Shown here piece by piece: positions 21,247-31,190 of a stretch of 64,000 nucleotides of DNA; positions within the stretch are counted from its first letter, which is position 1, and each line of letters starts with the position of its first letter. A model generated the notes under the pieces. It was given only the letters and a program-made list of their open reading frames with translations. It did no database searches and was not told the DNA's origin. The position numbers were made by a program, and so were the translations under genes. Source of the stretch: Pyropia yezoensis (Eukaryota; Rhodophyta; Bangiophyceae; Bangiales; Bangiaceae); contig CM020620.1 in the NCBI GenBank assembly GCA_009829735.1, positions 26,196,951 to 26,260,950 of the forward strand, read 5' to 3'.

Positions 21247-22939
21247 TACTGTGGCCTCATCCGCGGCCGTCATCCTGGCAACGCTCTTGCACAGTCGAAG
21301 CAGAACGTCTGGGGACCACGACCGTCGCTCGTCATCCGCCCTCTTCGAATCCTCCGGTACCACGTCAATCGAAGAATTATCTGGGTCGTACCAACTCGTC
21401 AGCTGGCACATCACGTGCCTTGCGGCCTTCCGCAATGACTTGTCCGATGACAATAGTAGAACGAGCCCGGTGCCGGCAAGGGTATACACAGCGGCCGACA
21501 AGTGAGTAACGACTTCGTCGTTCTCCTCGAGGGAGGGGTTGCCACAAAACGGCCGGTAACACCACGGAGAAGCTGCGAAACATACGCAACGACAGCTGCG
21601 CTCCACGAACCAAACCCGGGGATCTGCGTAGGGGTAGCAGCCGGCACAAATGCGAGGATCCCTGGTAAGGAAAGCATCTCACACATGGACGGACGAACAA
21701 CCATGGCAAGTGCACGGGCGGCCGGGCCATGGGCGTCTTGTTCCGTTGCACCGTGCATGGATGTCGACATGGCCTGGACATCTCACGCCAAAACCCGTGC
21801 ACAGCTTGACGCGAGAAACTTGGGTGATGAGACTCGCTGACGGAGTCGCCCGCCAGAGCGAGGGTGGACCACTCTCGATGAGTCTTCGGTCACAAGCGCA
21901 GCCAGAGCGTTCGTCGCCGCCGCCGACGACCAACAGCCCGAGCACCATGCCATCGACAGAAAGCGGAGGATATCACCCGCACCTACGTAGTCCTCAACAA
22001 GCGTCCCATTTCTCAAGCCAGACAAGAGGAGGAGACACACAGCCTCCACTACAGACTCGCCCAGAAAACCGGGCGCGGTCGGTAGGGCTGGCGCGCCTGG
22101 TCACTCGCACCGCTCGCACGGGGCAGCAGCGGGACGTCGCGCTGGTCCACGCGCCGCCCCATGGCCCCAGTCGGTAGCCCGCTCGTGGTGGTGGTGGTGG
22201 TGGTGGTGGTGGCACAGACAGCCAACACCGACAGTTGGGCCCCCGTTGCCCAGGCGTCTGGGTGGGTGACAGGCAGGACCATGGCGGACAGCAGCGGGGA
22301 GACAACATTGGCCGGCAGGGTCAGGACGGGCGCACCCCCGGCGCTGCGCAGGGCCGTGCACAGGGCACGCGAAAAGATGCTCATCACATCTGGCCGATCC
22401 GCAACCGGCCACACGAGTGCGCGCAGCTTAAGAACCGTTGCCGACGCCACGACGGGGTCGACCGGGAGGTCCTTGTGCGGTGCGATTAGGCGCACAGCCA
22501 CCGCTGTCGCCCGCTCAACGGCCCCCAACAGCGACACGCCCTTGGGGGGCTTGCCCCCCCCCCAAAAAAAACGTCTTACACGTATCGGCAACGAGCGAGT
22601 CCAGCAGCTGTGCGTCGGCGTCACGGGTACTGTTTGCAGCGGGGAGGGAAGCTTCGCCGGTTGCTGCCGCTGCTTCTGCTACAGGTACAGCGACAGGTGC
22701 GGGGAGGGAAGCTTCGCCGGTTGCTGCCGCTGCTTCTGCTACATGTACAGCGACAGGTGCTGTTGCCAGCATACGACCGGGAACATTCCCGTGGGAGGCG
22801 GACGGCGCTCGGAGGGTGGCTGGCACGGGTGGGGCATCGGCACCCGTAATGCCGCAGCGCCCACAGTTGTTGGGGTGGAGGTGGTACGCCGGACACCGTC
22901 CCGGGAATCCGCGTCCTCGTTGTCGTCCTCGAACTCCAT
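21247..22939 (-). pseudogene. Partial inverted copy of the SF1 helicase gene (N-terminal third)
   Basis: Matches 40397-42145 of the intact helicase gene at high identity in inverted orientation, from the ATG at 22939 (MEFEDDNEDA) to ...MTAADEATV at the gap edge. It has two rather than three copies of the 60-bp repeat encoding APVAVPVAEAAA.TGEASLP. The net length difference of 56 bp (one repeat unit less, plus small insertions) and frame changes, one near the C-run at 22553-22568, show that the reading frame is not maintained. The helicase core would lie beyond the gap and is not seen. It could be a decayed duplicate, or an assembly copy of the same locus placed next to a gap. Confidence 0.8.
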
Positions 22940-22989
22940 CAAAGATCCAGGTGTGCAGGTTCCAGGCGCACAGGGCCACACCGGCCGCC

Positions 22990-23700
22990 CCGCACCCCCG
23001 GCCCCACCAGCAACAAAGACGACGACCAGGTGCACAGGGGGCACACACGCCCACCGGAAATGGGACAAGAGCAGTGGGAGAGGGGGGAAAGGAGAGGGCA
23101 AGAGCGGTGGCCGGGCGGGAAGAGGCAGACGAGGGGCAACCGGGCTACGCACAGGGCGCCACCGGTTGAAGGCCACCTCTAGCCTGCCTCTCCCCACGCA
23201 CGCACGCACCACCCTAGACCCACCTTCCCACCCTCCCCCACCACCTCCTCAACCGCCCCCCCCCCCCCGCCGCCTCCTCCCCCCCCCCACTCTTCTTACC
23301 TCGGCCGGCACGGGGCAACAGGAGCGGGCGCGTGGACGACGATGGGGGCGCGCTTCACCGGCCTGGGAAAGGGGGGGGGGGGACAGTGTGGAGGGAGGAG
23401 AGGCGAAGGAGGCGGGCGGGAGAGCGGGGGAAGGAGAGGGCAAGAGCGGTGGCCGGGCGGGAAGAGGCAGACGAGGGGCAACCGGGCTACGCACAGGGCG
23501 CCACCGGTTGAAGGCCACCTCTAGCCTGCCTCTCCCCACGCACGCACGCACCACCCTAGACCCACCTTCCCACCCTCCCCCACCACCACCTCAACCCCCC
23601 CCCCCCCCCAGCCGCCTCCTCCCCCCCCCCCACTCTCCTTACCTTGGCCGGGACGGGGCAACAGGAGCGGGCGCGTGCTCGACGATGGCGAGCGCGCTTC
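22990..23700 (-). repeat. Shared leader module, two exon-intron-like units
   Basis: Upstream of the helicase copy. Core segments containing GAGGCAGGCTAGAGGTGGCC (minus strand) lie at 23171-23190 and 23512-23531. The first unit has a donor GTAAGG at 23642 and an acceptor CCCAG at 23363, framing an intron-like 280 bp. The short exon between units ends CCGGCCGAG before GTAAG at 23299. The outermost exon-like block (about 23645-23720) is preceded by non-repeated sequence, unlike in the 39.4-kb copy. Confidence 0.7.
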
Positions 23701-23719
23701 ACATGCTTGCGAAACGGGG

Positions 23720-24427
23720 TGCGACAGCTCCTCCGCGAGCGGGGCAGGGAGGCAGGCACGCATGCATGCGGACACAAGCGCACAGGCACCCGAGCCTTCG
23801 CGAGAAGCGCGCGCGCGCGCGCTCCTCCTCACACCCATTTAAGGGCGGACATAGGATATTCGACGGAGATGTAGCCCCCTCTTCCACCCCTCGCTAACGA
23901 CGTCATCCGCGGCGCTGTAAATCGCCAAGCTTGGAGTGTTTCAGATTCTTCTAATGAGAAGCCTCAGTTCCATCGACCATCTAACCAGGTGGCGAGAAAC
24001 CCTATGTCCGCTCTCTGGGGGTCTTAGCTATGTGTGTCCTGAACGCCAGTGTGTTTACAACGGCGTTGCCGCTCCTAAATTGTTGGTTTCTAGAAAAGGC
24101 GGCTCCAATGTGTCCTTCGTTTGAGTTGCCATGTTCTCTCCGGCGTTTGTGGCTACGTATTTTATAGACTGCTTCATACGGGACACGCGGACAAAAGGCC
24201 GAGATTATGGCGTGATTGGGCTGGGCGTGATTGGGCGCGATCGCACTTCACGCCCCGGTTTTGGGGGCGTGATACCCAAGCCTTCTACTGGGCCAGCCCC
24301 CCATCCACCCCGCCCCTCCCATTGGAACTGGCTTCATCATCATTTTGACCCGCACGACTCCCCGTTGTCCCACACCCACTCGTACCCCACCACGCCCTCT
24401 ACCCCAGCCGACACGCCGGTCGTTCAC

Positions 24428-24460
<33 letters not shown>

Positions 24461-24534
24461 CCCGGACCCCGGCACCGGCCCCGGTTCCGCTCCTAGCCGC
24501 TCGTATCCTCTTCACAATAGGACCAACGGGAACG
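23720..24534. other. Intergenic region
   Basis: 23800-23830 has alternating GC (GCGCGCGCGC). 24427-24460 is a C run of about 32 bases. Otherwise moderate-GC sequence without a recognisable gene. Confidence 0.4.
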
Positions 24535-24596
24535 AAAACGTAGGAGCCCCACACTGGCCATCTCTATCAAGATGGCCAGTGCGGCTCCTACGTTTT
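24535..24596. repeat. Long hairpin overlapping an ORF start
   Basis: Left arm 24535-24563 and right arm 24570-24596 pair almost completely (29 against 27 bases, two bases unpaired) around a 6-base loop. The ATG of the following ORF (24572) lies in the right arm. It could be a translational control structure, a small foldback insertion or a terminator read from either side. Confidence 0.7.
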
Positions 24597-25273
24597 CCTC
24601 CGCACATGACCCCGACGTGCCGTACGTGTCGCCGGTAGCGGACGCCTCGACAGGTGATGCACACTCTACCAAAGGCGCCGCGCGTGGCCATACACCCGGT
24701 TCCTCACACCAGCCCCCCGCGACTGTGGTGGGTCCGCCTTCGGTGGATGTTGTAGGCGCTGAGACGCGGGTATTTGTTCGAGCTGGTCGGCTGGACGACT
24801 GGTGGACCTGCGGGAGAGCGAAAGGCACGAGTGTGTATGCTGCGATTGGCGACGGCCAGGTGCTGATGGGGACCATACCCCGTCGCCTACGTGCAGCGGA
24901 GGATGTGGCGACAAACATCCGGCGGACGGACAGGACCTCGCAGATGATTTGGTACAAAAACCACCGACACTGCACCATGATTGTCCGTGGGATGAGTGAC
25001 GATGTTGGTATTCCCGTGCACAAGGACCATACCCTGCTGGCGAGAAACAAGGGAGGCGGCGACTCCGTCATGCGTCGCCTCGCATCCGTCTATGGCAGAC
25101 GGCTGCGGGTGGTGACGTCAACAAGCTCCCTGGTTGGCTGTCGCTGGAGAACTCTGGCGCTCCTGCCCCTGGGATTAGCGAAACAGGTGGTGGCGACCGA
25201 CCCCGACGGGCTGTACACAGGCGGAAAGGAGAGGCCAGCGCCCTGCAACACATCGCCGTCATCACCCTCATGA
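24572..25273 (+). CDS. Hypothetical protein, 233 residues
   Basis: A frame of ordinary, non-repetitive composition starting at an ATG buried in the hairpin. A central block (about 65-180: RAGRLDDWWTCGRAKGTSVY ... QMIWYKNHRHCTMIVRGMSDDVGIPVHKD) looks like a folded domain. No family was recognised, and no signal peptide or membrane segment is visible. The C-terminus becomes Ser/Pro-rich. An overlapping minus-strand frame exists, so the coding strand is not fully certain. Confidence 0.4.
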   Translation: MASAAPTFSSAHDPDVPYVSPVADASTGDAHSTKGAARGHTPGSSHQPPATVVGPPSVDVVGAETRVFVRAGRLDDWWTCGRAKGTSVYAAIGDGQVLMGTIPRRLRAAEDVATNIRRTDRTSQMIWYKNHRHCTMIVRGMSDDVGIPVHKDHTLLARNKGGGDSVMRRLASVYGRRLRVVTSTSSLVGCRWRTLALLPLGLAKQVVATDPDGLYTGGKERPAPCNTSPSSPS

Positions 25274-25528
25274 CATAGGCGACTGTCATTCTGACGTACG
25301 TCACAAGCGATAGATATGAAAAAGGCACGCGCAAGGTTCTGGGAGCCCACCCGCGTGGGAGCCCACCCGCGACGCGGTTTGTTGTACCTTGGCGGTGGTG
25401 GCTGCTGTGGATGAGCGGGGTGGCTGTGGCGGTAGTGTCCCGTCAGCCCTGTAGACTGCACAAGAAATACCAGAGACGAGCGCGACGCCACATGTAGCCA
25501 TTGACAGTGTCTCTATTCGTCTGGGTTG

Positions 25529-25735
25529 CGGTAAAGACAAACAGACAAAAAAAAACAAGAGTGCACCCCACCCTCGTAATGCGCGGGTGGCGCCGCGTAG
25601 CCCCCAAAGGACAAGATGGGTGTCCGCGGCGGTAAAGACAAACAGACAAAAAAAAACAAGAGTGCACCCCACCCTCGTCATGCGCGGGTGGGGCCGCGTA
25701 GCCCCCAAAGGACAAAATGGGCGTCCGCGGCACGG
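25529..25735. repeat. Tandem duplication, two units of about 101 bp
   Basis: The unit begins GGTAAAGACAAACAGAC, contains a run of nine A, and ends CAAA/GATGGGYGTCCGCGG. Copies start at about 25530 and 25631 and differ by a few bases. It lies just beyond the 3' end of the unknown gene at 25758-27050, in its downstream flank. Confidence 0.75.
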
Positions 25736-25757
25736 GGCGCCCGCCCAAAATGATACC

Positions 25758-27050
25758 TCACTCATGGCTGGAAGAGTCCCCGGCGTCCGTCCGCCGCACC
25801 CACTCGGCGTCCGAGTCTGTATTCGCTTCTTCCCGAGTGTCGGCCGGAGGTGGGACCGGGGGCGGGGCGTCCGCGTCAGCATCCGCTTCTTCCGGCGCCG
25901 ACGTGCCCTCCGAAAGCGGGGGCTCGTTACAAAGGCTCCGTGCATGCACGTTGTGGTGCCACAGCTCGTTGCAGAGCCGAAGTAACTCCTTGAATACGAC
26001 GGGCAGCCCACCAGACACGGACGCGCCGCCGCCAACGCCACCAGAACCACCCGCAGTACCTGTAGACGGGGCTTGAAAAACCACGTCCGCGGGTCCGCCA
26101 GCACGGGCGGAGTCGTCCCCCGTCGACTGCTGGTCCAGAAGACGGTGCATGTCAGAGATCATCGTTGTCTGCCGCTCGACAAGCTCCTTGAGTTCTATCA
26201 GTTCATCGTCGAGACAACTGATTACGACCTTGCGTCTGTGGCGTTGGCGGTCTCGTCGACGGGTACCCCGATGCCTTGGACGGGCGCCCCTCCGACGTCG
26301 ACGACCATCTTTCTGCCCGTCCGAACCGGTGTCCGTCCCGCCGCCGGCTGCGCTCGCCGCTGCACCAGCCGCTGCGACAGTGACACTGTCGGTTGCGTCC
26401 GTCTCGCCGCCGCCTGCACCAGCCGCTGCGCCCACCACTGCGCTCGCCGCTGCACCAGCCGCTGCAACAGTGACACTGTCGGTTGCGTCCGTCTCGCCGC
26501 CGCCTGCACCAGCCGCTGCGCCCACCACTGCGCCTGCCGCTGCACAGGCCGCAGCGGGAGTGTCACCGCCGGCTGCGCCCGCCTCGCCGCCTGAGCGAGT
26601 GGCGGTGTCCGCCTCGCCGCCGGCTGCGCCCGCCGCTGCACCAGCCACAGCGACAGCTTCACCGCCGGCTGCGCCCGCCTCGCCGCCGGCTGCGCCCGCC
26701 GCTGCACCAGCCACAGCGACAGCTTCACCGCCGGCTGCGCCCGCCTCGCCGCCTGAGCGAGTGGCAGTAAAAGGATCTGTGCCACTGGGACGAGGCCCGG
26801 TGTGTTGTACGGTACAGGCACGGCGCAGACTTTTGCAGATGGCGACGTCCAGAGCCCATCGAGCATTGCCTGGAAGCAGATCAGGGCTTCCGGCGTCACC
26901 AGACGCGTCCATCGAAGGACTGTACTGCCGCAAGACCCGATCACACCACGCGTCAACCATGCGTTTGACAGCCTCGCGCACCACGGGAACACGGCACAGG
27001 GCCAGGTCGAAGCTGACGGTACCCGAGGAAGAATCTCGATGGCGCTTCAT
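25758..27050 (-). CDS. Hypothetical repeat-containing protein with coiled-coil segment
   Basis: 430 residues from the ATG at 27050. The N-terminus (1-95, MKRHRDSSSG ... CRVPVVREAVKRMVDAWCDR) looks globular. Residues about 100-260 are imperfect Ala/Gly/Val repeats (GGEAGAAGGEAVAVAGAAAG-type), matched by DNA repeats at 26330-26770. A basic stretch (RRRRRGARPRHRGTRRRDRQ) then resembles a nuclear signal. The segment DDELIELKELVERQTTMISDMHRLLDQQ has heptad spacing for a short coiled coil, and the tail is acidic. No known family. A copy of the shared leader module lies upstream in the same orientation (27340-27700). Confidence 0.55.
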   Translation of the reverse strand: MKRHRDSSSGTVSFDLALCRVPVVREAVKRMVDAWCDRVLRQYSPSMDASGDAGSPDLLPGNARWALDVAICKSLRRACTVQHTGPRPSGTDPFTATRSGGEAGAAGGEAVAVAGAAAGAAGGEAGAAGGEAVAVAGAAAGAAGGEADTATRSGGEAGAAGGDTPAAACAAAGAVVGAAAGAGGGETDATDSVTVAAAGAAASAVVGAAAGAGGGETDATDSVTVAAAGAAASAAGGGTDTGSDGQKDGRRRRRGARPRHRGTRRRDRQRHRRKVVISCLDDELIELKELVERQTTMISDMHRLLDQQSTGDDSARAGGPADVVFQAPSTGTAGGSGGVGGGASVSGGLPVVFKELLRLCNELWHHNVHARSLCNEPPLSEGTSAPEEADADADAPPPVPPPADTREEANTDSDAEWVRRTDAGDSSSHE

Positions 27051-27339
27051 CGTAGCATCAACCAGTAGCAGGTACAGTAGCGATACCGCTCCTAGCGGCT
27101 GGTACAGCCCCTGGTTCACCGTCGCCTCCTACCCACGGCCGCCGCCGCCACCACCGCTCGGGTCTCCCAATTGGGCGACAGACACGGCACACCCCCAGAG
27201 CCGCCCCAAGTTGACGCCAACAGGGGCCAGAGAACGTTGCCGCAACGCCCTAGGGGGGTGGAAGAGGGGGGGGAAAAGAGGCCAAGCGCGGTGGGCGAGT
27301 GGGGCAACGCTCGAGGGGGGTGGGAGAGAGGGGAGAAAG

Positions 27340-27700
27340 TGGGCAAGAGCGGTGGGCGGGCGGGAAGAGGCAGGCGAGGGGCAACCGGTCCCCGCACAGG
27401 GCGTCGCCAGTTGAAGGCCACCTCTAGCCTGCCTCTCCCCACGCACGCACGCACCACCCTATACCCACCTTCCCACCCTCCCCCACCACCTCCTCAACCC
27501 CCCCCCCCCCGCCGCCACCTCCCTCCCCCACTCTTCCTACCTCGGCCGGGACGGGGCGACAGGGGAGGGCGCGTGCACGGGGAAGGCGGGTGGCGGGCTT
27601 CACCGGCCTTGGAAAGGGGGGGGGGGGACAGTGTGGAGGGAGGAGAGGCGAAGGAGGCGGGTGGGAGACGGGGGGAAGGAGAGGGCAAGTGCGGTCGGTG
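27340..27700 (-). repeat. Shared leader module, one unit plus a partial one
   Basis: The core (GGCCACCTCTAGCCTGCCTC on the plus strand) is at 27416-27435. The exon-like block with CCGGCCGAG before a donor-like GTAGG is at about 27541-27610, preceded by CTTTCCAAG. A second core is cut off near 27690. It lies upstream of, and is co-oriented with, the 25758-27050 gene. Confidence 0.65.
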
Positions 27701-29236
27701 TCGATTCTGCCTCGAATTGCATTCTTCCTGTAACCGGCTTCTTGTAATTTCTTCCCGACTGGCCGCGCCGGCGGTGCGCGGTCCAGCCGCTGGGCGGGCT
27801 CCCTGCTGCGCCCGTGGTCGTTGGTCTTCCTCCCGCCACGGTGTAGTGGCGTCCCCGACGCTTCCACCGCGGCAGGCGCCCGCCCGTGCGTGGGCCACTC
27901 ACCCCTGCACCGTTGGCCGTGGCCGGAGGCGGGGGGGGGGGCGGGGCTGGCCCCCCTCCCGCCCCTGGTCGGCCACGCCTGCCTGCCGCAGCGGCCGCCC
28001 GGTCACGGCCGCTGCATTTGCCTCTCCCTCTTTGTGCTGCTGCCTGTGGCGTTGGCGGCAAGCGGCGCGACGCGCGCTCGCCGCAATTTGCCCGCCTGCT
28101 TCCACTCGCCGGCCGCAGCAGCTGCGCCCCCCTCTCTGCCTTCCTGCTTTCGCGCGCGGCCCCCGGCACCCCGTGGGGGCACCGGCGCGGGTGGCGGCGC
28201 GACCCGCCGCCGTTCAAGAACGGCGCGGGGAGGCGGTCACTGCCGGCCAGACCGGCCGGCAGCGTCCTTCCTCCTCGCGCTGCCCGCCCGCCCTCCCATG
28301 TTTGCTCCAGGTTGCAGCTGCCCGAGGGGTCATAGCGCCCTACTTCCTCGCACAAGACGCGCAAGATTGATCAACCTTTCTGCTTTATCACGGCGGCGGT
28401 GCTCGCAGGCTCCCCGTGGGTGGACGACGGGTGACGGGGCAGCCAACGCCCCGCTTATCCCCGTCTACCCAACGCGCGGCACCACCGCGGCGGTTGACGG
28501 TCCACTCGCATGCGTATTGATGCCTGTATCTCTGCTTCTCTGCTTCTCTTTCCTGTAGGGCCGACCCATTCGACGGGTCGGTCAGCTAGCCGCACGGGGG
28601 GTGCCAGCGTAGCCTTCTCAGGAAAACCCATAAAAGTCACGTTACTGGCGCCTCTTCCCCCTCGGCTACCCTGGTTACGGCCCACCGACGGGGAGCTAGG
28701 CGCACGTCGGCGGCCTGGCACAAAGCGAAAAGGTGCTACGCAACGCACACCAATCCGCCCGTCTCACATTGCAATCGCCGGAAAATTTACAGGCTACACG
28801 CGCGGACGTCATTGGTGCCCTTGGTCAGATCGCACAAGCCATCGTTGCACCGTCAGTCGGACTGCACCCGTGCCGCTCGCGCGAGTGCGTTGTCCCGGCC
28901 AGTGACTTTTCCGTCTCCCGACTGCGAGCACACCCACCGCTTTCCGGGCCGCTTTTACGGCCGCCCGTGCGACCGCCGGTCCATCAGTCCAAGCCGGCAC
29001 ACCCGCCGCTGGGGCCGCCGCTGCTGTCGCCGCTGTGACCTTTTTTGAGGCTAGCCCCTCCTCGCTGTGCACGTCCCTCCTGCGTGGTCTTGCTTCCCTC
29101 CCGGTTTTTTCTTACGTGACGCCCCCTCTCCCCCCCCCAACCCCCCACCATCCCCCCCCCCTCCTGGCCCCGGAACGGCGGGGCCCCTTCCCTCAAGCGA
29201 CGTCTCTCCCTGTCTAGTGCGGCGCCTCTGTGGGAA
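27701..29236. other. Intergenic region upstream of the F-box-like gene
   Basis: GC-rich to 28350, then more balanced. An acceptor-like TTCTCTTTCCTGTAG at about 28544-28558 and another CCCTGTCTAG at about 29207-29217 near the F-box ATG hint at leader introns. No protein is supported. Confidence 0.35.
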
Positions 29237-30886
29237 ATGGCGGCACGCCATACTTCGCCATCTTTGCTTGACCTCCCCGACGACACACTGTTCTTGGTGT
29301 GCCAAGCGGTTTGTGCTACACGCGGCGGCCATGCCGTGTTGGTGCGTACCTGCAAGAAGCTGGCACGCATCGCACGTGAAGCGCTCACGGAGGTCCACGT
29401 GCGTCTCCCTCGTCGTCTGCACATCGGCTCGTCTCCCCCCTCTTTGGCTGGCGACTGCTTGTGGGGCAGCGACGGTGTTGCAGACGCAAGGGCAGTGTAC
29501 AGCAGCATGCGAGACTGTCTGTCTTTGACTTCCTTGGCCTTCCTCTACAACGACCGCGAGACGAGCGATGGGGTGGTCGACCACCTCCCTTGTATGGCGG
29601 AGTGGGTGGGTCGTTTTTTCAATACCCTCGTACCCCTGCTACAGGAGGAGTACGCCTCTGGCACCCGGGGCGAGCGTCGCCACCCGCGACTTCATGCGCT
29701 TGCTGTCCACGGCGCTGCCCTGCGGATTGCAAGCCTCGTGTGGTCGCGGCCCCTGGCGCGGCTGCGTTTCCTGCGTCTGTTTTGTGTGCACACAGACGAG
29801 GACACGCCTGCTGTTGCCGGCCGAATTATTGCGGCGCACGCACCCTCCCTCGAACACTTGGCCGTGCGTTTACAGTGGGGCGATACCCTGGACACTGGAG
29901 CAGCCGCGCTTGACGCGGTTTTTCAAGGCGTTCCCCCCCTTCCGTGCCTCAGCACGCTCATTGTCGTCGGATGTGTCGGCGCCGGGCTTGCCGCGCGGAT
30001 CGCAGCTCTTTCGCCGGGGTTGCGGGCGCTGGACGTGGAGGGCGGCCTCTTATCTGGTGCCATGGAGGCGTGGTCGCTCCCCTCCCTTTCCCGCCTGAGT
30101 ACGGTCTCTCTGGTCTACCGCAGCGACGTTCCGCGCGACTTTAGGGCCGGCGAAATCCCGCGGTTTCTCCGGTCGCGCGCGCTACATTACTTGACGCTGG
30201 TGCCCCCGGACCCGGACCCGCCCCCCCCCAATGCGGACCACGAGGCGGGCGTTCCACTTGACATCGCTCTCGCCATCAGCGGCTGTGCCTCCCCACCCGT
30301 GACAATCGACTTTACGGGCGACTATGTGGGCTGGTCTCCCACCCTTTTCGGGTACCACTGCCTGGACATTATGTTCCATGTTCCACATGCACGGAGTGTC
30401 GCCGATGTGACGATTGCCCTTCCAGACGACATTCACCAGGACGCCATGCACGTGCTCGGGCGCCTACCCCACCTGTATTCTCTGCACCTGTCTGTAGGGG
30501 CAGGGCCCGAGCGGCTTCTCGTTCCCTGGGTGGTGCCCAACGTGAAAAATCTGTCGGTGGAGTTTCGCGTCCCCCCGGGACCCGCGGCAGCGCTTATCCA
30601 CGGCCTCGCCGCGGCGGCAGCGACGGTGACCACCCCCTCCCGGCTCCACACACTTGTGGTGCAGGGCGGGCCGATAATGGACAATTCCCTGGCTGTGCCC
30701 CTGCGCTCCCTCCTCTCCTCTCTTCGATGGATTACCATCGTGCCGCAGTCACCCGAGCTGGGTGGACAGATGGCGGGCTGTCGGGGTGGGGGGGTGGCCG
30801 TACCCTCTCAAGACTGTTGTGTGGAGCACATGGGCGAGTGGATGACCGCGGCGCTGTCCCCGTCGGCTACTGTGAATGTTGTTTGA
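29237..30886 (+). CDS. F-box-like protein with degenerate leucine-rich repeats
   Basis: 549 residues, starting at the ATG at 29237. Residues 8-55 (SLLDLPDDTLFLVCQAVC ... LVRTCKKLARIARE) fit an F-box, the domain that docks substrate receptors onto SCF ubiquitin ligases through Skp1. The remainder has leucine-rich-repeat spacing (HALAVHGAALRIASLVW, LRFLRLFCVH, LSTLIVVGCVGAGL, LRALDVEGGLL, LYSLHLSVGAG), as in FBXL-type proteins. The frame is clean and not low-complexity. The substrate is unknown. It is flanked by mobile DNA, so it may be part of an expanded host family. Confidence 0.7.
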   Translation: MAARHTSPSLLDLPDDTLFLVCQAVCATRGGHAVLVRTCKKLARIAREALTEVHVRLPRRLHIGSSPPSLAGDCLWGSDGVADARAVYSSMRDCLSLTSLAFLYNDRETSDGVVDHLPCMAEWVGRFFNTLVPLLQEEYASGTRGERRHPRLHALAVHGAALRIASLVWSRPLARLRFLRLFCVHTDEDTPAVAGRIIAAHAPSLEHLAVRLQWGDTLDTGAAALDAVFQGVPPLPCLSTLIVVGCVGAGLAARIAALSPGLRALDVEGGLLSGAMEAWSLPSLSRLSTVSLVYRSDVPRDFRAGEIPRFLRSRALHYLTLVPPDPDPPPPNADHEAGVPLDIALAISGCASPPVTIDFTGDYVGWSPTLFGYHCLDIMFHVPHARSVADVTIALPDDIHQDAMHVLGRLPHLYSLHLSVGAGPERLLVPWVVPNVKNLSVEFRVPPGPAAALIHGLAAAAATVTTPSRLHTLVVQGGPIMDNSLAVPLRSLLSSLRWITIVPQSPELGGQMAGCRGGGVAVPSQDCCVEHMGEWMTAALSPSATVNVV

Positions 30887-30899
30887 GGGGCTCCCAGTA

Positions 30900-31190
30900 T
30901 AAAGATTTGCTTGCCCTTGGCGCTACGTCTTGTGGCACTCGTGGGATGCGCGAAAGTGAACACTATCGGACAGGGAAGGCCGCCAGCTGGCCGTGGACTG
31001 CCCGCTGGTGAGGTTGGGCATGGCCCCCCGCACTGTGGGTGTAGACGATGTGCCCCAGCAGGCGCTCTCGGGTGCCAGATCACCCGAGAGGAGGTGCGCT
31101 TCATCTACATCCCGCGCACGGACAACAACAACAGCGTGTCGCGAGCTGATTTTCTTTCGACGGAGTCGGGAGACACCATAGACTGATACG
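30900..31190 (+). mobile_element. DIRS-like retroelement remnant (RNase H end)
   Basis: A short plus-strand segment with REEVRFIYIPRTDNNNSVSR and ADFLST resembles the C-terminal end of the RNase H region of DIRS-type (tyrosine-recombinase) retroelements. It is a broken fossil. Further DIRS-like parts occur about 2 kb downstream, beyond unrelated sequence. Confidence 0.45.

Noticed and set aside
20511-21509. Plus-strand frames spanning the first N gap
   Set aside because: Same reason: the sequence inside is unknown and the right part is antisense to the helicase copy.
19804-21606. A 600-codon frame joining helicase-like and Ala/Arg-rich sequence
   Set aside because: It runs through the 500-N gap, so the join is artificial.
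22161-23897. A 578-codon plus-strand frame over the helicase copy and leader modules
   Set aside because: Antisense shadow of the helicase copy; contains Val/Pro runs from CAC and homopolymer repeats.
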